A stretch of 64,000 nt of DNA from Aneurinibacillus sp. Ricciae_BoGa-3 (GTDB lineage Bacteria > Bacillota > Bacilli > Aneurinibacillales > Aneurinibacillaceae): NCBI RefSeq assembly GCF_028421645.1, contig NZ_CP116888.1, positions 496,001 to 560,000 on the forward strand, read 5' to 3'. A model generated the notes under the pieces. It saw only the letters and a list, made by a program, of their open reading frames with translations. It searched no databases and was not told the origin of the DNA. This document shows, piece by piece, positions 18,000 through 27,093 of the stretch. Made by a program: the position numbers and the translations under genes. Position 1 is the stretch's first letter, and every line of letters starts with the position of its first letter.

Positions 18000-18191
18000 A
18001 TGTCCATCGATTATAGGCAAAGCGTTGCGCAACCAGGAGAGAGAGACAAGAATTTTGAAATCTGTCATACGAAAGGCTGGATTCTAGAAGAGGCACATTC
18101 TTGCATTAAACTGTATAATAAAAAGCACAACTTGATTGATAAGTTTGGCGGTCATCTTTCTTTAAATCAATTCTTAGTCGGTAAAAAATAA
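18000..18191 (+). CDS. hypothetical protein, 63 aa
   Basis: The ATG at 18000 follows AAGGGAGCGG. Small soluble protein with a Lys/His-rich middle. Upstream, 17868-17900 contains an AAGACCT...AGGTCTTTT hairpin that may act as an attenuator. Family unknown. Confidence 0.55.
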   Translation: MSIDYRQSVAQPGERDKNFEICHTKGWILEEAHSCIKLYNKKHNLIDKFGGHLSLNQFLVGKK

Positions 18192-18198
18192 AATTTTA

Positions 18199-18227
18199 TT
18201 GACAATAGACAAAATAAGATTTATACT
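18199..18227 (+). promoter_or_regulatory. near-consensus SigmaA promoter
   Basis: TTGACA (18199-18204), 17 bp, TATACT (18222-18227). The predicted transcript begins near 18234, right at the start of a structured non-coding stretch. Confidence 0.75.
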
Positions 18228-18233
18228 TTTCTT

Positions 18234-18390
18234 GTGTCCATAATTTTTCACCTCCGTTCAGGGGCGGGTAGGCAAATAAAAATCGCTCTAAATCCCGATA
18301 CTGAAATTCGTTAACGAGACGACGAATCCCCTGAACAAAGACAAAGGCATCTGCTTATGAGAGCGGGTGTCTTTCTGTTTATTTGCGAAT
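18234..18390 (+). ncRNA. candidate structured RNA with pseudoknot topology
   Basis: Long-range pairings: GTTCAGGGG (18256-18264) with CCCCTGAAC (18328-18336), 9 bp. GCAAATAAA (18272-18280) with TTTATTTGC (18378-18386), 9 bp. CGCTCT (18284-18289) with AGAGCG (18360-18365). The first pairing interleaves with the other two, so together they form a pseudoknot. A local hairpin ATTCGT/ACGAAT sits at 18306-18327. A strong promoter lies directly upstream and a second promoter directly downstream. No open frame or T-run terminator is seen, so the 3' end is uncertain. Confidence 0.5.
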
Positions 18391-18392
18391 TG

Positions 18393-18432
18393 GTAAAATT
18401 AAATTTACAAAATGATTAAAATAGAATATAAT
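18393..18432 (+). promoter_or_regulatory. SigmaA promoter with shared palindromic operator
   Basis: GTAAA-N6-TTTAC (18393-18408), -35 TTTACA (18404-18409), 17 bp, TATAAT (18427-18432). It precedes the small-gene operon starting at 18466. Confidence 0.8.
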
Positions 18433-18465
18433 TAGTGCCAAAGTAGGCGGTGAAGGAGATAGGTT

Positions 18466-18870
18466 ATGAGAGTTCAAATGGAAATGTCAGAGAGACAAGC
18501 TAAGATAATGATAGAGGCATTGGATTTGTTATCCCGTATTGGGACAGGGCAAGTTGATGCGATTGAGCAAATGCTATTCAAGATGGGTATCATGCCTGAT
18601 ATGCAAAAACGAAACGAAGCGGAGGATGCTTTAAAACAGCTAAAGTCTGCTTATTTTCCTGCACTACAAGGTAATGCCTCATACGGAATTTTTAATGAAC
18701 AGACACCAGATGAAAGCAAAGTCAGTTGGGATATGATTCAAGTAGCTCGCAATAAAATAGCGTGGCATAAAAATCCAAAAGGTGGATTCACCGTTGATTT
18801 TAATACACCGATGCCAAGTACCAACACAGAAGAACTTATTCGAGTAGACATTATTAGCGAAGAGAAATAA
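18466..18870 (+). CDS. hypothetical protein, 134 aa
   Basis: ATG after GGAGATAGGTT. The N-terminus (MRVQMEMSERQAKIMIEALDLLSRIG) has a pattern common in small Bacillus phage/plasmid proteins: a strand then a long helix. No catalytic motif. First gene of a short operon under an operator-bearing promoter. Confidence 0.75.
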   Translation: MRVQMEMSERQAKIMIEALDLLSRIGTGQVDAIEQMLFKMGIMPDMQKRNEAEDALKQLKSAYFPALQGNASYGIFNEQTPDESKVSWDMIQVARNKIAWHKNPKGGFTVDFNTPMPSTNTEELIRVDIISEEK

Positions 18871-18873
18871 GGA

Positions 18874-19086
18874 GTGGTAGAAATAAAGATTACAGGCACG
18901 ACGAAGAAGCAGGTAAGGAAATTAATCTCACCTCTAATAAAAGATATTGAACAGCTTAAAGAAGATTTAGGCAAAGTATCCCATCCTTCTGCTAAATCGG
19001 CAATTCAAGAAGTTATCGAAAGCAAACAAGAATTGCTTCAAGCATACAAGAATTATGTTGGTGAATGGCAATCACTTAATGAATGA
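18874..19086 (+). CDS. hypothetical helical protein, about 70 aa
   Basis: Coiled-coil-like Lys/Glu-rich protein. The start is unclear: the GTG at 18874 is almost on top of the AAGGAG site (18868-18873), while the properly spaced codon is an ATA at about 18883. The distance from the previous stop is only 3 nt, so coupling is likely. Confidence 0.6.
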   Translation: MVEIKITGTTKKQVRKLISPLIKDIEQLKEDLGKVSHPSAKSAIQEVIESKQELLQAYKNYVGEWQSLNE

Positions 19087-19137
19087 TACGTCTGTTGGAT
19101 ACATGAAAAACAGAATATAAAAGGAAGTGGGTACGAT

Positions 19138-19443
19138 ATGTCAGTTCCAAATACAGGATTTAACGACAAAATGACAGATGAAATGCTAAGTCTATTGGAT
19201 GGTTTTACAGAAGAGATGGAAAAAGAATACCTTTACTGTGATGAACAGTATGAAAAATTCAAAAATTCGATAGTTAAGTTACCTCATGTTAATGAGCGTG
19301 GAATTAATGTAGTTCATGGATGTAATATGATGTTCTACAGACTCTCACGTTATTGGTTAGTTAGGCGTGATGCTACAAAAGATTATCTATCTAAAGAATT
19401 TATTCAAAAATATGATGTGGACACTATCTTACACCACAAATAA
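19138..19443 (+). CDS. hypothetical protein, 101 aa
   Basis: ATG after AAGGAAGTGGG. Mostly helical and acidic, no signal or membrane helix. Same operon direction as 18466-19086. Not recognised. Confidence 0.65.
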   Translation: MSVPNTGFNDKMTDEMLSLLDGFTEEMEKEYLYCDEQYEKFKNSIVKLPHVNERGINVVHGCNMMFYRLSRYWLVRRDATKDYLSKEFIQKYDVDTILHHK

Positions 19444-19484
19444 GTAATTTTCTATAAATTCAAGTTTTGATAAGGAGTTAATGA

Positions 19485-19616
19485 ATGCAAAGTAACTCAC
19501 CAGTGATGGTTGTGATTCATAATGACAGAGAATATGTAGACGGTTATGCATTAGCACTATCTTACAGGATGAGCATTGAAAGACTTTTATCAGTTTTCAA
19601 GGATGGAAATTTCTAA
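19485..19616 (+). CDS. hypothetical protein, 43 aa
   Basis: ATG after TAAGGAGTTA. Short protein with VMVVIHNDREYV. The following stretch (19617-19906) holds no supported gene. Confidence 0.4.
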   Translation: MQSNSPVMVVIHNDREYVDGYALALSYRMSIERLLSVFKDGNF

Positions 19617-19906
19617 ATGGTAAAACCTTAGATTTCCACATCAAAGTTACATACCCGTTTAAAACATGGTCAAACATAGGTAGGGGCTTGTCTGTTTTTA
19701 AATTTAGGATAATGACATACAATATAGTGTAAATGAAAAATTTCATAGCCTAGTGCTTTGCTTGAAAGGAATGACGGGATTCTATGGGGATAGATGAAAG
19801 CCAGGAATGGAGAACAGGTATAAGGTTGTGGCAAAGGAAGAGATATCGGGGGGTATGCTCTTTTTTTGTTGTCTTTTTTAAGACACTCTTTGAAGTGGAG
19901 GTCATA

Positions 19907-19933
19907 CAAAAAAAGACTCCTAGATGGAGTCCT
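19907..19933 (-). terminator. rho-independent terminator (minus strand)
   Basis: GGACTCC and GGAGTC arms followed by seven T on the minus strand. It overlaps the end of the 92-aa gene and ends the ribonucleotide reductase transcript. Confidence 0.85.
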
Positions 19934-20198
19934 TAATAGATACTATTGGTACAAAGAAGAGCATCGTTTTCCCATTTGATTCTACCTGCGGAATACGTTG
20001 GAGGATTTGCACCAGATAAGTGAAGTGCTCTTTGTCATTTACCTGGTACAATTCGTCTTCAAACAGGATGTGAGAAAAGGCGTAAATCGCCTCTTCTACA
20101 CCCATGCAAAGTTCGTTCGAGGGAAATTTCCGTTTGAAAGAACAGAGTTTTTCATACAGTTCTTTTTTAACTTCTAGGATTTGTATGTCCTTTGTCAT
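19920..20198 (-). CDS. hypothetical protein downstream of the RNR gene, 92 aa
   Basis: The ATG at 20198 is only 4 nt after the reductase stop, so translation is probably coupled. Helical, with Cys residues but no CxxC, so it is not an obvious NrdH glutaredoxin. A role connected with the reductase is only suggested by position. Confidence 0.65.
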   Translation of the reverse strand: MTKDIQILEVKKELYEKLCSFKRKFPSNELCMGVEEAIYAFSHILFEDELYQVNDKEHFTYLVQILQRIPQVESNGKTMLFFVPIVSIKDSI

Positions 20199-20202
20199 CC
20201 GA

Positions 20203-23200
20203 TTAACGAACAGGGCAGATACCGTTTTCGCAACCATCGTTACCTAAATCCAGTTCTGTTTCAGCTTTTTCAAAACGAGACAGAAGGGAGGCATCGAATG
20301 GTTTCATTTCTGCTTTACGTTTGAGGTATTCTTCTTCCGTAATTTCTTCATATGGCATCAAAGGATAACTCGCATCATCAGCAGGAAGGAAAGACACAGC
20401 TACGATAGAATCCCAATTGTCCCAAACCCATTGTTCTGCTTCCTCCCATTCATCGGCTTTTACTGTAACCGTAATGGATGTGTTGTGCTCTGTGTAGCAC
20501 TCTTGGAACATTTTATAGGTTTCTAATTGTTCAATGGCGGAGACTTGTGACTTTGTAACTTTAGCGACTGATTTAACAGGGAACTCTACAACTAACGTAC
20601 TAGCATCTAACCAGGTTTGTCCCGCTTCAGGGAAGACTGGATAGCCAAGTGCCATTACCACTTTTGCCAATGGGTCTTGTGCGGAAATACGAACTCTGCG
20701 GATATAAAAAGGAGCGTGACTTCTGTGAGCACCTGAAGAAACGGTAGGAAGCTGGCTTAACGAGCCTTCTGGTTTCACAGTCGTGGCGAGTTTGCTTGAA
20801 TCTACCCCTAATTGTTCGGCATAGGCATCAACCGTGTTTCGAACAATGCTTTTTAATTTTTTAAGCAGTTTGCGCTGTTCTGCCACGGATAAACCAACAG
20901 CATCCACCATATCGAAGTAACCCGTCATGGAACAACCCGTAAGGTGGTCAGCTTGTTGTTGGGCATTCCACGAGGCGATTTCAAGTTCAATAAGCGTCAT
21001 GCGGAACGAAACTCTTGCAGACAATTCGAAGGCACGGTATAATTTCTTTTTATTTAATTTACCATTTTCAACAAATGCCAACATATTGACTGTAGTCAAA
21101 TTACATAAGCCGCGATTTGCAAGTAAGATTTCCAACTATTATCGTATCAGCTTTTTTATCTGATACTTCTGGAGGTTTCTCCTCATTTTCTCTATACCTT
21201 GCTCATATAGGGGATACAATAGGTCAATTCCTATTCAGGTTAGCATACATTTTGTAACATGTTCTTTAAGTGAATTAGAAGTTCTTTTCTACCTTTATCT
21301 TTACCGAATATAGCTTTTGATATTGTTCGTTTATCTTTAATTCCAAATTTAGTTTCAATTTCACTAAATAGTGGAGCTAATGTTCCAGAAATCTTGTTTA
21401 GTGGAGTTTCAATGATTAATTTTTTATTTTTAAAGCTCCATTCATAAACGAACTTTTTAATAATTTCTAAGGTTTCTTTAGAATTTTGCTTTGTTTTATT
21501 TGCTCCTATTGGACTATTAAATTTATGAGCACAATCTAAGGAACAAAATCTTCTATTCTTGTATCTTTCATATTTAAATTCTGAACCACAATATTCGCAT
21601 TTCCCAATAGCTTGTTCAACTTTTTTTCCTCTAACGGAAGCGAAGTTATTTTTTCTATTGAATTCAATTAATTTTTGAGTTATTTCTTGTTTATAGGAAG
21701 GGTTTTGAAATCTTTTTTTAGCTTTATCAGAAATAATTTTTTTCGTACTCTCTTTGTGGTGAATACCATACATAGGATTTTTTTGTCCATATATGTCTTG
21801 CCAATTAAGAATGGCATGATATTCTTTAATCCACATTTGTTTAGCTTTGTTATATCTGAATGGCATTTCTTTCTGATATAACTGAACTATTTCTTTGTAT
21901 CCTAAAAATTCAATTTCAATTTGATATTCGTTTTTAAATTCTTTTAATTTTTCTCTTCCCAATTTCCAATTTCCTTCCCCTTTGACTTCAACTATTTTAG
22001 TTAAATTTCCATTGATATCAAAGATAAAGAAATCAGGTTTGTAACGAAAGTGTTCTAACTCAAAAATTTTAATTTCGTATTTCCATTTAATATTGTGATA
22101 ATCAAGATATAAAGCATAAGCAAATTCTAATGAACTTCTTAAATATATTCCGTTATAATATCCGCTATACCCTCTAACCAAATTACATCAACCTCCGTAT
22201 GTTAATAATATATCATACTCGATTATTTGGCTAATTATTAGAAAAGAATACATGTTACTCGGACACTCGTGGGGATATTTTATATCTCTTTAAAAGAGTT
22301 TCAATCCCTATGCTTTACGGTGAGTCAGAGTTTTTAAACTCTGCTTTACCTCGGTATTACCAACTATCCATTTTCAGGACTTTAGGTTCTCTTAGTCAGT
22401 GTATTCGTCACTCCACTTTGACCACTCAAAGCTTCATCGCTCTTATCTAACTGATACCGATTTTGTCCGATTTTTTACATGAGCCAAAACCGTTTAGCAC
22501 ATGGGTTTAATCCCGCAAAATCTTTGCGTCTTTTTCGTCCAGCTTCTGCATTAACAAAGCCTCGTTCACCTGTAAATCGCATGTTAACGAAGTTCTGGTG
22601 AAGTTGTTCTCTGGTTGGTTTGGTTTCGTAAAAAATGGAGTTATTGCTCATTCTCCTATGAGATATTTCTTTGTTTTCTACCCAATTTCCATCTGAGTCT
22701 TGGCTGTACATATCGTTTTTAGCATGTTCGATGTCCATATCAAATTCTGAAGCCAAGTTAATTTGTGAACTTCTGCGCACGCCACCCGAAACTACGTTTT
22801 CGGCTATAATGTTGGAAATATCAAGTGCGTCGATTGGCTTTAGCTTTCCCGTTGTACGCATCATTACTTTGTGGATTTTCTCAAACATGGTTTTTAGACT
22901 GGTGAATCCACTCGAAGTTCCGCCGAATCGGGCGAGACGCTCCCCTTTTCCTCTTACATTATCGAAATTAACAATAATTTTTTTGATGTTGCCATAGAGA
23001 AAAGAGGTGAGGATTTTAAAGTACATATCGAGTGCGGAAACCCAGCCCTCCTTGGAATCACCCACAATGATGACGGCTTTATCGCCTTCGATTTTTAGAC
23101 TGGTAAATTCACGTCTGAATTTCTTTGGAATGGGGCGGTAGTTTTTAAAAATAAGGTCTACGCCTGTCCGAAAAGCAGGGAATTTCTCCGTGTCATACGG

Positions 23201-23632
23201 CATGGTACGAAAACCAACGCCTGAACCAATCATGAGGAGGTAGAAAATTTCACCAAACGCTTCAAAGCTGTCTGGAACGAGGAAAGAACAGTTGAAGTTG
23301 GAGATAGGGAAGAGTTCGGCTACGTCTGTGCCTCCAACCCAAAGTGTCCTTCCGCTTGGAAATTGACGAAGATGGAACATGTTATCAAACAATTCTTCTG
23401 CTTCAAGGCTTAACTTTTCTATGTCAGCGTCCTTATTTACTCGTGTTTCTAGCCCTATATTGTACTCAATCGCCCTTTTAATTGTTTCATCCCATCGTTC
23501 TCTTCTATTTTCGTGTTCCAAATAACGGCTGTATGTGCGAACATAGACAAATTCACCAAGCTCAGTAAATGGAACTCTTTTGTTTTGAAATGTGCTTAAA
23601 AATTCATCAGATAAAAATTTATGTTGAATCAT
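20203..23632 (-). CDS. rtpR: adenosylcobalamin-dependent ribonucleoside-triphosphate reductase, split by a group I intron
   Basis: Exons 23632-22496 and 21132-20203 join in frame to 688 aa. Family features: SGRTLW..GTD, the SNFNCSF cysteine, GSGVGF, the active-site NPC-A-E motif (N, C and E form the radical triad in RTPR) and a C-terminal redox pair CENGIC. Class II enzymes make dNTPs from NTPs using coenzyme B12, with no oxygen need. ATG after GAGGAGG. With thyA and dfrA it forms a nucleotide-supply set. Length is close to the 739 aa of the Lactobacillus enzyme. Confidence 0.88.
21133..22495 (-). mobile_element. group I intron (1363 nt) in the reductase gene
   Basis: Removing this interval restores the reductase frame. 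The 5' exon ends in T (NPC-A codon GCT) and the intron ends in G, as required for group I splicing. The minus-strand sequence near the 5' end contains core-like segments (GACTAAGAGAACC and AAAGTCCTGA). A homing endonuclease gene fills much of the interior. I did not fold the full core, so subgroup is unassigned. Confidence 0.8.
21240..22181 (-). CDS. intron-encoded homing endonuclease (PD-(D/E)XK-like with NUMOD3 motif)
   Basis: 313 aa. The N-terminus has SSLEFAYALYLD, a following Trp-x-Tyr-Glu, KPDFFIF and VEVKGEGNWK, a restriction-like active site (Glu, Asp, Glu-x-Lys). The middle has NPMYGIHHKESTKKI, a NUMOD3-type DNA-binding motif. Next comes a treble-clef-like CEYCGSEF ... RFCSLDCAHKF zinc finger, then a helical C-terminus. 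Phage introns with PD-(D/E)XK or EDxHD nucleases are known. It is likely to cut intronless reductase genes. Confidence 0.8.
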   Translation of the reverse strand: MVRGYSGYYNGIYLRSSLEFAYALYLDYHNIKWKYEIKIFELEHFRYKPDFFIFDINGNLTKIVEVKGEGNWKLGREKLKEFKNEYQIEIEFLGYKEIVQLYQKEMPFRYNKAKQMWIKEYHAILNWQDIYGQKNPMYGIHHKESTKKIISDKAKKRFQNPSYKQEITQKLIEFNRKNNFASVRGKKVEQAIGKCEYCGSEFKYERYKNRRFCSLDCAHKFNSPIGANKTKQNSKETLEIIKKFVYEWSFKNKKLIIETPLNKISGTLAPLFSEIETKFGIKDKRTISKAIFGKDKGRKELLIHLKNMLQNVC

Positions 23633-23912
23633 ATTGACTTTAAACCTCCTCTAATTTTTGTGGATTATATCCTATGCAAATTGAAGAGGTTTACAACTGT
23701 ATCGAAACAAAATCGGCGTGGTAACAATGACAAACAACAACTAAGGGAATATGTAGAAATTGGATAAGGAATAATCTTAAATAGAAGAAAAACAGGAAAT
23801 GCTTAACGTTTATAGAACGTATATTCTTATATTCAGTTTTATAAAAATATCAAACTTACACCAACTTTGATAAAAACATCAAACTATTAGGATTGAAGGT
23901 CGGGTCTCGTAT

Positions 23913-24218
23913 ATGGCAAATAAGAATATAAATTGGGAAAAAGCCTGGTTAGATTTAGAAAAAGAAATCAAAGGGGCGATTCATGTACTAAGCTCCAAAA
24001 AGAGGCGGGAGAAGGAACTACATGTATTGTTAGAAGTTCAAAAAACCATGAGGGGATTAAAAAGAAATCACTGCAACAAAGAGGAGACACGTAAAGTGCC
24101 AGATAAAAAAGGCGGAAAATCAACAGTTACGATGCAAGTAAAACGAAGGACATCCCGTAAAAGAAAAAAGAAAGGGATAGGGGATAAAATTTTAGGATTA
24201 TTTGGAGTGGAGACATAA
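23913..24218 (+). CDS. basic hypothetical protein, 101 aa
   Basis: ATG with a weak upstream GGTCGGG site. Very Lys/Arg-rich, with a basic tail (KRRTSRKRKKKG), so nucleic-acid binding is possible. Just upstream, 23845-23892, a direct repeat TAAAAA(T/C)ATCAAACT occurs twice and may be a regulatory site. Confidence 0.6.
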   Translation: MANKNINWEKAWLDLEKEIKGAIHVLSSKKRREKELHVLLEVQKTMRGLKRNHCNKEETRKVPDKKGGKSTVTMQVKRRTSRKRKKKGIGDKILGLFGVET

Positions 24219-24257
24219 AAAAAGACCAGCGAACTCATAAGAGCACGGGTCTTTTTT
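24216..24257. terminator. rho-independent terminator
   Basis: AAAAAAAGACC and GGTCTTTTTT arms flanking the loop; symmetric enough to work both ways. It closes the basic protein gene. Confidence 0.8.
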
Positions 24258-24335
24258 ACACAGATTTGGTCTTCTTCATTAGAGATTAACTCCCTTCATT
24301 GAAGGATAGGACTCTATATGTAGTGGCTAATGCTG

Positions 24336-24437
24336 TTACATCATCGCTTTAATGATTTGCGCAACAGCGACACCAGCAACAACGAAAATCATATCTACAG
24401 CAACATCGTTTTTGATTTTGTTAATAATGGCATTCAT
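24336..24437 (-). CDS. tiny membrane peptide, 33 aa
   Basis: ATG after GGAGGAGCATTTGTG. MNAIINKIKNDVAVD leads into one hydrophobic helix with VVAGVAVAQIIK. Same length and VAGVAVA core as the peptide at 463-564, nearly 24 kb away, and the same operator-bearing promoter type upstream. Function unknown; bacteriocin-like, toxin or membrane regulator are possible. Confidence 0.7.
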   Translation of the reverse strand: MNAIINKIKNDVAVDMIFVVAGVAVAQIIKAMM

Positions 24438-24516
24438 CACAAATGCTCCTCCTTTTTATCACCCCCATATCTTGTGATTCCATCGGGATGACTGGCAATA
24501 TCTTGTTCTTGACTCA

Positions 24517-24556
24517 GTTATAGCACATTAAAAAAAATACGTCAACTATATTTTAC
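24517..24556 (-). promoter_or_regulatory. SigmaA promoter with shared palindromic operator
   Basis: On the minus strand GTAAA-N6-TTGAC, -35 TTGACG (complement of 24540-24545), 17 bp, TATAAC (complement of 24517-24522). It drives the tiny membrane peptide at 24437. Confidence 0.75.
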
Positions 24557-24802
24557 AAAAAATAATTTATTAAACACTATATATAGATATTCGTGTAAAA
24601 TATAGCTATAAGTGATTGGAAACAAACGTGATGTTTAAAAGAGTTGAAGCAATAAAGTTTGTATTTGTCTCTATAATAGTAAAAAAGAAAAAACAAGGCA
24701 TGTGAATGACATATTTACTTAACAGATAATCTTGTGTTTGTTGGTATACGATTCAAGACCAGACAATCAAGATATTATTTAAATAATGAGGAGAGATTTT
24801 CG

Positions 24803-26980
24803 ATGGAACAAGCATTTTTTGAATTGATGGCAAAAGAAACAGGAAAGACATTGAACCCCATTCAACAGCAAGCCGTATTACACACGGAAGGACCTTTATT
24901 GTTATTGGCTTCACCAGGTTCAGGCAAAACAACCACGTTAAATATGAAAATTGCTTACTTGGTTCTCGAAAAGAACGTGAATCCAAATGCGATATTGGCA
25001 TTAACGTTTAGTAAAGCCTCGGCAAAGGATATGGAAGAGCGATTTGATACTTTCTTTCACAATCTCATTCCTACTCCCGTTAAATTTTCAACGATTCATA
25101 GTTTTGCTTTTAAGATTGTTCGAGAATATTTTTATAAGAACAAAATGGCATATGAATTAATTGAAGGAGAAGTGGAGAAAGACAAGAACCAAACGCAAGC
25201 AGGAGATGTCTATGAAACAGCCTTAAATAAAAAACTCATTTTAAGAAGGTTGTATCGGGAAATCAATGGAGCAAATGTGACCGAAGAACAAATGGATGAA
25301 TTGCTAAAAGACTTAGGGTATGTCAAAAATAAAATGTTAGCACTGCAGAACATCAAGCAATTGAAAAGCAATGTGAAAAACTTTGCTGACCTTTACTTTG
25401 CCTATGAATCCTTTAAACGTAAAGACCCCGCTAAATTGCTTCTTGATTTTGATGACATGTTAACCGAAGCCTATGATATTTTAGAAAAGGATTCAGCTAT
25501 TCTCACCCACTATCAAAACATCTACCAATACATCCTCACTGATGAAAGCCAAGATACCTCGCTGGTTCAACACCGTATTATTCAGAAGTTAGCCGAACCA
25601 CAGAACAACTTATGTGTGGTGGCGGATGATGACCAAACGTTGTACACATGGCGTGGTGCAGATGTGAATGAGCTTATGACGTTTAAACAGAAATATCCGA
25701 ATGCGGTAATCCTAAAAATGGAGCAGAATTATCGTTCGACGAAAGATATCGTGGATACAGCGAATGCTTTTATTAAGCGAAACAAAGTTCGCTATCCCAA
25801 AAATATGTTTACGGAAAATGAGTCGGTAGAGCCTATCCAGATGTTGAATTTGGATACGTATGACGGTCAATTAACGTATGTTATTGAGCAACTCAAAAAG
25901 ATAGACAACTGGAATGAAACGGCGGTTCTTTATCGAAACAATGGTTCCTCCATTAATTTAATTAATGCGTTAGACATTGCGGGAATTCCGTTTTACATCA
26001 AGGATTCGGACAATAAATTTTTTAGCCATTGGGTACTCCAAGATGTACTAAACTTCATGGATTTCTCAAAGGATGATGCGGATATTGAGCAATTAGAAAA
26101 GATTCATATGAAATTTAATGGCTACATCTCAAAGTATCAGGTGGATTTATTGAAGCGAGTGGGTACGAAGACATCTATCTTTGATTCTCTCCTAGAACAC
26201 GCAGAGTTGAAATCCTGGCAGAAGGATAATCTACGTAAGATTAAGAAGATGTTTCGTGAGATGAATACCATGAAACCAGTAGAGGCAATCCAAATGATGC
26301 GTACCAAATTGGGATACGAAAAAAATTTAAAAAACATTTGTGAGCGTCTTGGTTTTAATCTGGATGGACTGCTTGAAATTCTCGATTCTTTAGAGAAGGT
26401 TGCGGAACCTCTTTCCACATTGGATGAATTTTCACTTCGTCTTAGTCAGTTGGAGGAACTTTTGAGAACTTCAAAATTTAACAAGCGAAAAAATGCCGTG
26501 ACACTTTCTACTTTCCACAGTTCCAAAGGTTTGGAATTTGAAAATGTTTATATGATTGACCTTATCAACGGGGTCATTCCTTCTGCAGAAAACATTTCGG
26601 ATTATAACAGAGGCATGCAGGCTGATATGGAGGAGGCGGTTAGACTCTTTTATGTAGGAATGACAAGAGCGAAGCGTCATCTTACGCTCATTTCTTATAA
26701 TAGGAAAGGAAAAGAAAAAGTAACGGAATCCGTGTTTGTTTCGGATGTACGAAAAATATTGTATCCAAATCTAACCGAGAAAAAGAAACCTCAATTTGTA
26801 GGGAAATCCGTATCGACTTTACTTGTGGAAGTGGATATGGTGGTGAGTCATAAAGCATTTGGTAAAGGAAAAATCACGCAGGTTGACAATGACCTCGTGA
26901 AAATAGCCTTCGATAATGGCATGACGAAACAATTATCCTTGCAGGTTTGTAAAGAAAATAAGTTACTGAAAATCGTTTAA
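24803..26980 (+). CDS. UvrD/PcrA-family superfamily 1 DNA helicase, 725 aa
   Basis: I chose the ATG at 24803 (GAGGAGAG site). Motifs in order: NPIQQQAV (Q motif), SPGSGKTT (Walker A), TFSKASAKDM, DESQD (Walker B), DDDQTLYTWRGA, NYRST, STFHSSKGLEFE and VRLFYVGMTRAKRHL. The C-terminal 60 residues (HKAFGKGKITQVDND) match the Tudor-like tail of PcrA. A 3'-5' DNA helicase, probably for replication or repair of the element. Shorter tail and divergent core compared with chromosomal PcrA suggest an accessory copy. Confidence 0.9.
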   Translation: MEQAFFELMAKETGKTLNPIQQQAVLHTEGPLLLLASPGSGKTTTLNMKIAYLVLEKNVNPNAILALTFSKASAKDMEERFDTFFHNLIPTPVKFSTIHSFAFKIVREYFYKNKMAYELIEGEVEKDKNQTQAGDVYETALNKKLILRRLYREINGANVTEEQMDELLKDLGYVKNKMLALQNIKQLKSNVKNFADLYFAYESFKRKDPAKLLLDFDDMLTEAYDILEKDSAILTHYQNIYQYILTDESQDTSLVQHRIIQKLAEPQNNLCVVADDDQTLYTWRGADVNELMTFKQKYPNAVILKMEQNYRSTKDIVDTANAFIKRNKVRYPKNMFTENESVEPIQMLNLDTYDGQLTYVIEQLKKIDNWNETAVLYRNNGSSINLINALDIAGIPFYIKDSDNKFFSHWVLQDVLNFMDFSKDDADIEQLEKIHMKFNGYISKYQVDLLKRVGTKTSIFDSLLEHAELKSWQKDNLRKIKKMFREMNTMKPVEAIQMMRTKLGYEKNLKNICERLGFNLDGLLEILDSLEKVAEPLSTLDEFSLRLSQLEELLRTSKFNKRKNAVTLSTFHSSKGLEFENVYMIDLINGVIPSAENISDYNRGMQADMEEAVRLFYVGMTRAKRHLTLISYNRKGKEKVTESVFVSDVRKILYPNLTEKKKPQFVGKSVSTLLVEVDMVVSHKAFGKGKITQVDNDLVKIAFDNGMTKQLSLQVCKENKLLKIV

Positions 26981-26983
26981 TGG

Positions 26984-27019
26984 AAAAAGAGAGCTTGCCT
27001 TCTGGTTAGCTCTTTTTAC
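26984..27019 (+). terminator. rho-independent terminator
   Basis: AAAGAGAGCT and AGCTCTTTTT arms right after the helicase stop. Confidence 0.75.
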
Positions 27020-27093
27020 ATAGGCAAAAAATGCATATCTTATATAAACAAGAAAAACAGGGGTGTGTCAGCCACACAGAAAGAGTGGATAGG

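Noticed and set aside
23640..23900. Cobalamin riboswitch upstream of the B12-dependent reductase
   Set aside because: I looked for the B12-box and conserved stems on the minus strand and saw none.
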